The position numbers and the translations under genes are program-made. The notes below the pieces were generated by a model. The model was not told the origin of the DNA. It saw nothing but the letters and a program-made list of their open reading frames with translations, and ran no database searches. From the NCBI GenBank assembly GCA_947172415.1, contig OX359190.1, forward strand, positions 5,208,001 to 5,272,000: a stretch of DNA of 64,000 nt, read 5' to 3'. This stretch comes from Chondrosia reniformis (Eukaryota > Porifera > Demospongiae > Chondrillida > Chondrillidae). Below, in pieces: positions 60,809 through 64,000 of this stretch; the stretch's first letter is position 1, and each line of letters starts with the position of its first letter.

Positions 60809-61063
60809 TGGGAGTCTTTGTCTTTTTCTTTATCTTGATCTTCTGTGAATCCTTGGCTCACTATGCTAAATCTAGGGGCCTTATATACACTATTTTGGCG
60901 CCAAAAGTTAAATAAGGTGTTAACTAAGACACATGATGAAATTTAATTTTATGAAAGGAATGTAGGTCCAATTAACTTTTATGAATTAATTATAAATCTA
61001 TTAGTAATCTTGCTTGTACAGGTAAAACAGACTCAGCATAACTATAGACACAAGTAGGACATA

Positions 61064-62003
61064 TTACGTAAGTCTACCCTTAGGTCTTCTAGTAGTAACA
61101 TTTCTTTGGAGGTGGGGTAACACAATATGGGGTAACACAAGACAGTCCTTAAGCATACTAGCTACTTTTTGCTTATACTTGATTCTAACTAGAGGCTGCC
61201 GGGATAGGAAGGTTTTAAAGGTTGATTTTAGCTTAAAGTATTTGTAACCCTGCTTAATAAGCCTACTGCATAACTGCAAACTTTTAGCCGGAAAACTGGA
61301 GAAGTCACTACATATTCTAGAATACCTAATTAGTTGTGAAATAAAGACACCATAGGCTGGGGTATTAGGAATATTACTATCTAAATGGGGGAAGTTTACT
61401 ATATCAAAGTTAAAGTCCTCTCGCTTATCATATACTTTAGTGATAAATTGATTGTTAGTAATGGTTATATCTAAGTCTAAAAAGGGGGATTTTTTAGGGC
61501 TGGTATTTGTCTTTTTAGGAATAGGTTCTTTGGGGTAAATATCACTAATTGACAGTTCAAAATCCTTGTTGTTAATACATAAAAGGTCATCAATATACCT
61601 ATAAGTATTGGAAAATTTAATAGCTAGGGTGATGTTATCCTTAAGTAGTCCTTTCATAAACTCATACTCATAGGCAAACAAAAAAAGATTAGCAACTACA
61701 GGGGCACAGTCAGTACCCATAGGGATACCTACACATTGCTTAAATACAGAACCGTCTACACATACATAAATGTTGTCAATAAGGTAATTAAAGAGCTCTA
61801 CTAAATGAACAGCTGTGACTGCTTTATTGGAGACATTGTTAGACCAAAAGGCTTTATCCTGACAGACTTCTATATATTGGGACTTTCTACAGGTATAGGC
61901 ACTATGAATTAGGTTAGTAATCTTATCTTTTAGTAGATTATGGGGGATCGCTGTATATAATGTAGAAAAATCAAAACTAGCTAGCTGGGCTTTTCTAGTG
62001 GGT
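61064..62003 (-). pseudogene. Penelope-like reverse transcriptase, 5'-truncated but open
   Basis: The minus-strand frame is open for about 313 codons from the junction at 62003; the first Met (61720) is internal. It shows QLASFDFSTLYTAIP (motif A Asp), GIPMGTDCAPVVANLFLFAYE, YRYIDDLLCINN (motif C Asp-Asp), SPFLDLDITI, VYDKREDFNFDIVNFP and AYGVFISQLIRYSRIC, ending RRPKGRLT. RT fingers and everything upstream are missing. The stop follows the thumb by about 70 residues, with no GIY-YIG nuclease. Known Penelope elements carry GIY-YIG at the C-terminus, or at the N-terminus in the Naiad/Chlamys clade, or lack it; this copy cannot tell the last two apart. Confidence 0.85.
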
Positions 62004-62004
62004 A

Positions 62005-64000
62005 CTAGTTGTACTTATTATTTGTATGTACTAGATGTGTGTTCCAGTTGTATGTACTTGTTATATTTAGTAGTTGTATGTACTAGTTGAATGTCTAGTT
62101 GTTTGTACTTGTTGTATGTACTAGTTGTATGCACTATTTATATGTACTTCTTTAAGTACTAGTTGTATGTTCTAGTACGCGTTGTACTAGGTACTAGTTA
62201 GGTTCTAGTTGGATGTACTAGTTCAATGTACCAGTTGTATGTTCTAGTTAATGTTCTAGGTGCATACACTATTTATATGTAGTAATTACCTGTGTATGAA
62301 TTAGTTTTTTGTTGCAGTTGTGTTTACTAGTTATATGTACTAGTTGTGTATACTAGTTGAATCTGCTAGTTGTATGTACTAGTTGTATGTACTAGTTGTA
62401 AGTACTAGTTGAACATTCGAGTACTAGTTTTACTAGGTACTAGGTGGGTACTAGTTGTATGTACTAGTTGTATGGACTAGTTGTATGTACTAATTGTTTG
62501 TACTGGTTGTATGTACTAGTTGTATGTACTCGATACTCATTGTATTTACTAGTTGTAAGTTCTAGTTGTAGGTTCTAGTACTAGTTGTAAGTACTAGTTT
62601 AATGTACTAGTTGTATGTTCTAGTTTATGTTCTAGTTGTATATACTATTTATATGTACTAGTTACCTGTGTATGGACTAGTTTTATGTAGTAGTTGTGTG
62701 TACTAGTTATATGTGTATGTAATAAGTATATGTATTAGTTGTATATACTAGCTGTATTGAAGAGTTATAGGTTCTAGTACTAGTTATAGTGGTTACTAGG
62801 TGGGTACAAGTTGTATGTACTAGCTGTTTGTTCTATTTGTATGTACTGATTGTATGTACTAGTTGATTTACTAGTTGTATGTACTAGAACAAGTTATATT
62901 TATAATTGTAGGTACAAGTTGTATGTAGTAGTTGTGTGTAATAGTTTATGTACTAGTTATATGTCCTAGTTGTCTATACTTGGTTTATGTACTCGTTCTA
63001 TGTACTAGTTGTATGTACTAGTTATATCTAGTACTTGTGTGTACTAGTACTATGTACAAATTTTATGGACTAAGGTGTATGGACTAGTTTTATGTACTAG
63101 TATTAGTTATATATAATAGTTGTAGGTACAAGTTGTATGTCGTAGTTGCATGTAGTAGTTGTATAAACAAATTGTTTGTACTAGTTGCATGGACTAGTTA
63201 TGTACCAATTGTATGTACTAGTTGAATGTATATATTACTTGCATGTACTAGATTAGTACTAGTTGTATAATTGCTAGTTTTATGTTCACATTCTATGAGC
63301 TAGCTGTATGTACTAATGTCTTATTGTTCGTACTAGTTGTATGCATGAGTCTTATGTACTCTTTCTATGTACTAGTTGCAAGTACTAGTTTCTAGTTGTA
63401 TGTACTAGTTGTATGCACCGGTTGTGTGTACTAGTTGTATATATTACTTTTGTGTCCTAGTTGTATGTACTGGGTGTATGTACTATTTATATATACTAGT
63501 TATATGTGAATGTAGTAGTTATATGTTCACGTTGTGTCTAATTATTGTATGTCCTAACTCTATTTACTATTTGTAGTAACTAGTTGTATGTACTAGTTTT
63601 ACGTACTAATTGTATGTATTAGGTGTATGTACGAGTTATATGTACTAGTTGTATGTTCTAGTTGGGTGTAATAACTGTATGTACTAGTTATAATTTCTAG
63701 TTGTAGGTACTAGTTGCATGTATTAGTTGTATGTATTAATTCTATGCTCTAGTTGTAAGTTCTATTAGTAGTTATACAAGGTACTAGGTAGATCCTAGTT
63801 ATATTTACTGGATATAAGTTGTATGTAGTAGTTTTACATACAAGATGGGTGTAATTTGTGTACGTACTAGTTGTATGTACTAGTTGTATATACTATTTAT
63901 ATGTACTATTTATATGTGTATGTACTAGTTATCTTTAGTAGTTGTGTGAACTAGGCGTATATACTAGTTGTTTGTACTAGTTATATGTACTAGTTGTATG
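62005..64000 (+). repeat. 13-bp minisatellite, plus polarity (block 11)
   Basis: This is satellite to the window edge. It resembles 20200-21650 and 26060-27300 in order of variants (for example TACTAGGTGGGTACTAG, then GTTACCTGTGTATGGAC), so it is a third, more diverged relative of that duplication. No gene is visible. Confidence 0.95.

Larger units (their letters stand above)
60722..62004 (-). mobile_element. Penelope-like element, copy 5 (truncated both ends)
   Basis: Unlike the other copies it lacks the outermost 3' UTR: it starts at TTTTCTTCCTTC, about 120 bp inside the usual end. On the 5' side it stops at 62004 within RT motif A coding sequence. It is closely similar to copy 1 but without its stops. 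Confidence 0.85.

Overview
The window is eukaryotic repeat-rich DNA. GT...AG introns of about 40-200 bp are visible, there is no operon-like packing, and nearly every coding stretch belongs to a transposable element. The mix (Penelope-like retroelements, an R2-superclade LINE, an IS630/Tc1/mariner-type DNA transposon and foldback elements, all in a 13-bp minisatellite) fits an aquatic invertebrate. Short introns make a sponge or another early-branching animal plausible, but that is inference. No host gene is recognised with confidence.

Backbone: well over half of the window is a degenerate 13-bp minisatellite, consensus GTATGTACTAGTT. Its polarity flips in blocks: plus at 91-2015, 3830-5935, 20054-21709, 22746-27344 and 46915-64000; minus at 16225-20053, 21710-22745, 27345-37311 and 41275-41571. 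All other elements sit as islands in it.

Left third: about 440-19940 is a giant imperfect palindrome with a 1.77-kb spacer at 11445-13216. Each arm runs, from inside out, through a broken spliced gene, a hairpin-ended MITE, an AT-rich minisatellite and the 13-bp satellite. The left arm alone has gained a Penelope-like element (2016-3829), a 1.75-kb insertion (7029-8782) and a 744-bp foldback element (8899-9642). The spacer carries an internally deleted LINE reverse transcriptase.

Middle: 20-37 kb is satellite with large internal duplications, a Penelope fragment at 24178-24820 and a second foldback element at 34531-35277, whose pre-insertion site survives at 36877-36882. At 37312-41274 lies an apparently complete DNA transposon with TA target duplication, 33-bp inverted termini and a six-exon transposase that splices in silico to 630 codons. 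At 41572-46914 is a long member of the hairpin-ended family, containing probable gene remnants, a 333-bp tandem duplication and an expanded third foldback element.

Right third: a nearly full-length two-ORF LINE with restriction-like endonuclease (50456-54798), a deletion derivative of it (59222-60546), and Penelope fragments (48572-49107, 60722-62004), the last with an uninterrupted but 5'-truncated RT. All five Penelope copies share a hammerhead-ribozyme-like motif on the minus strand.
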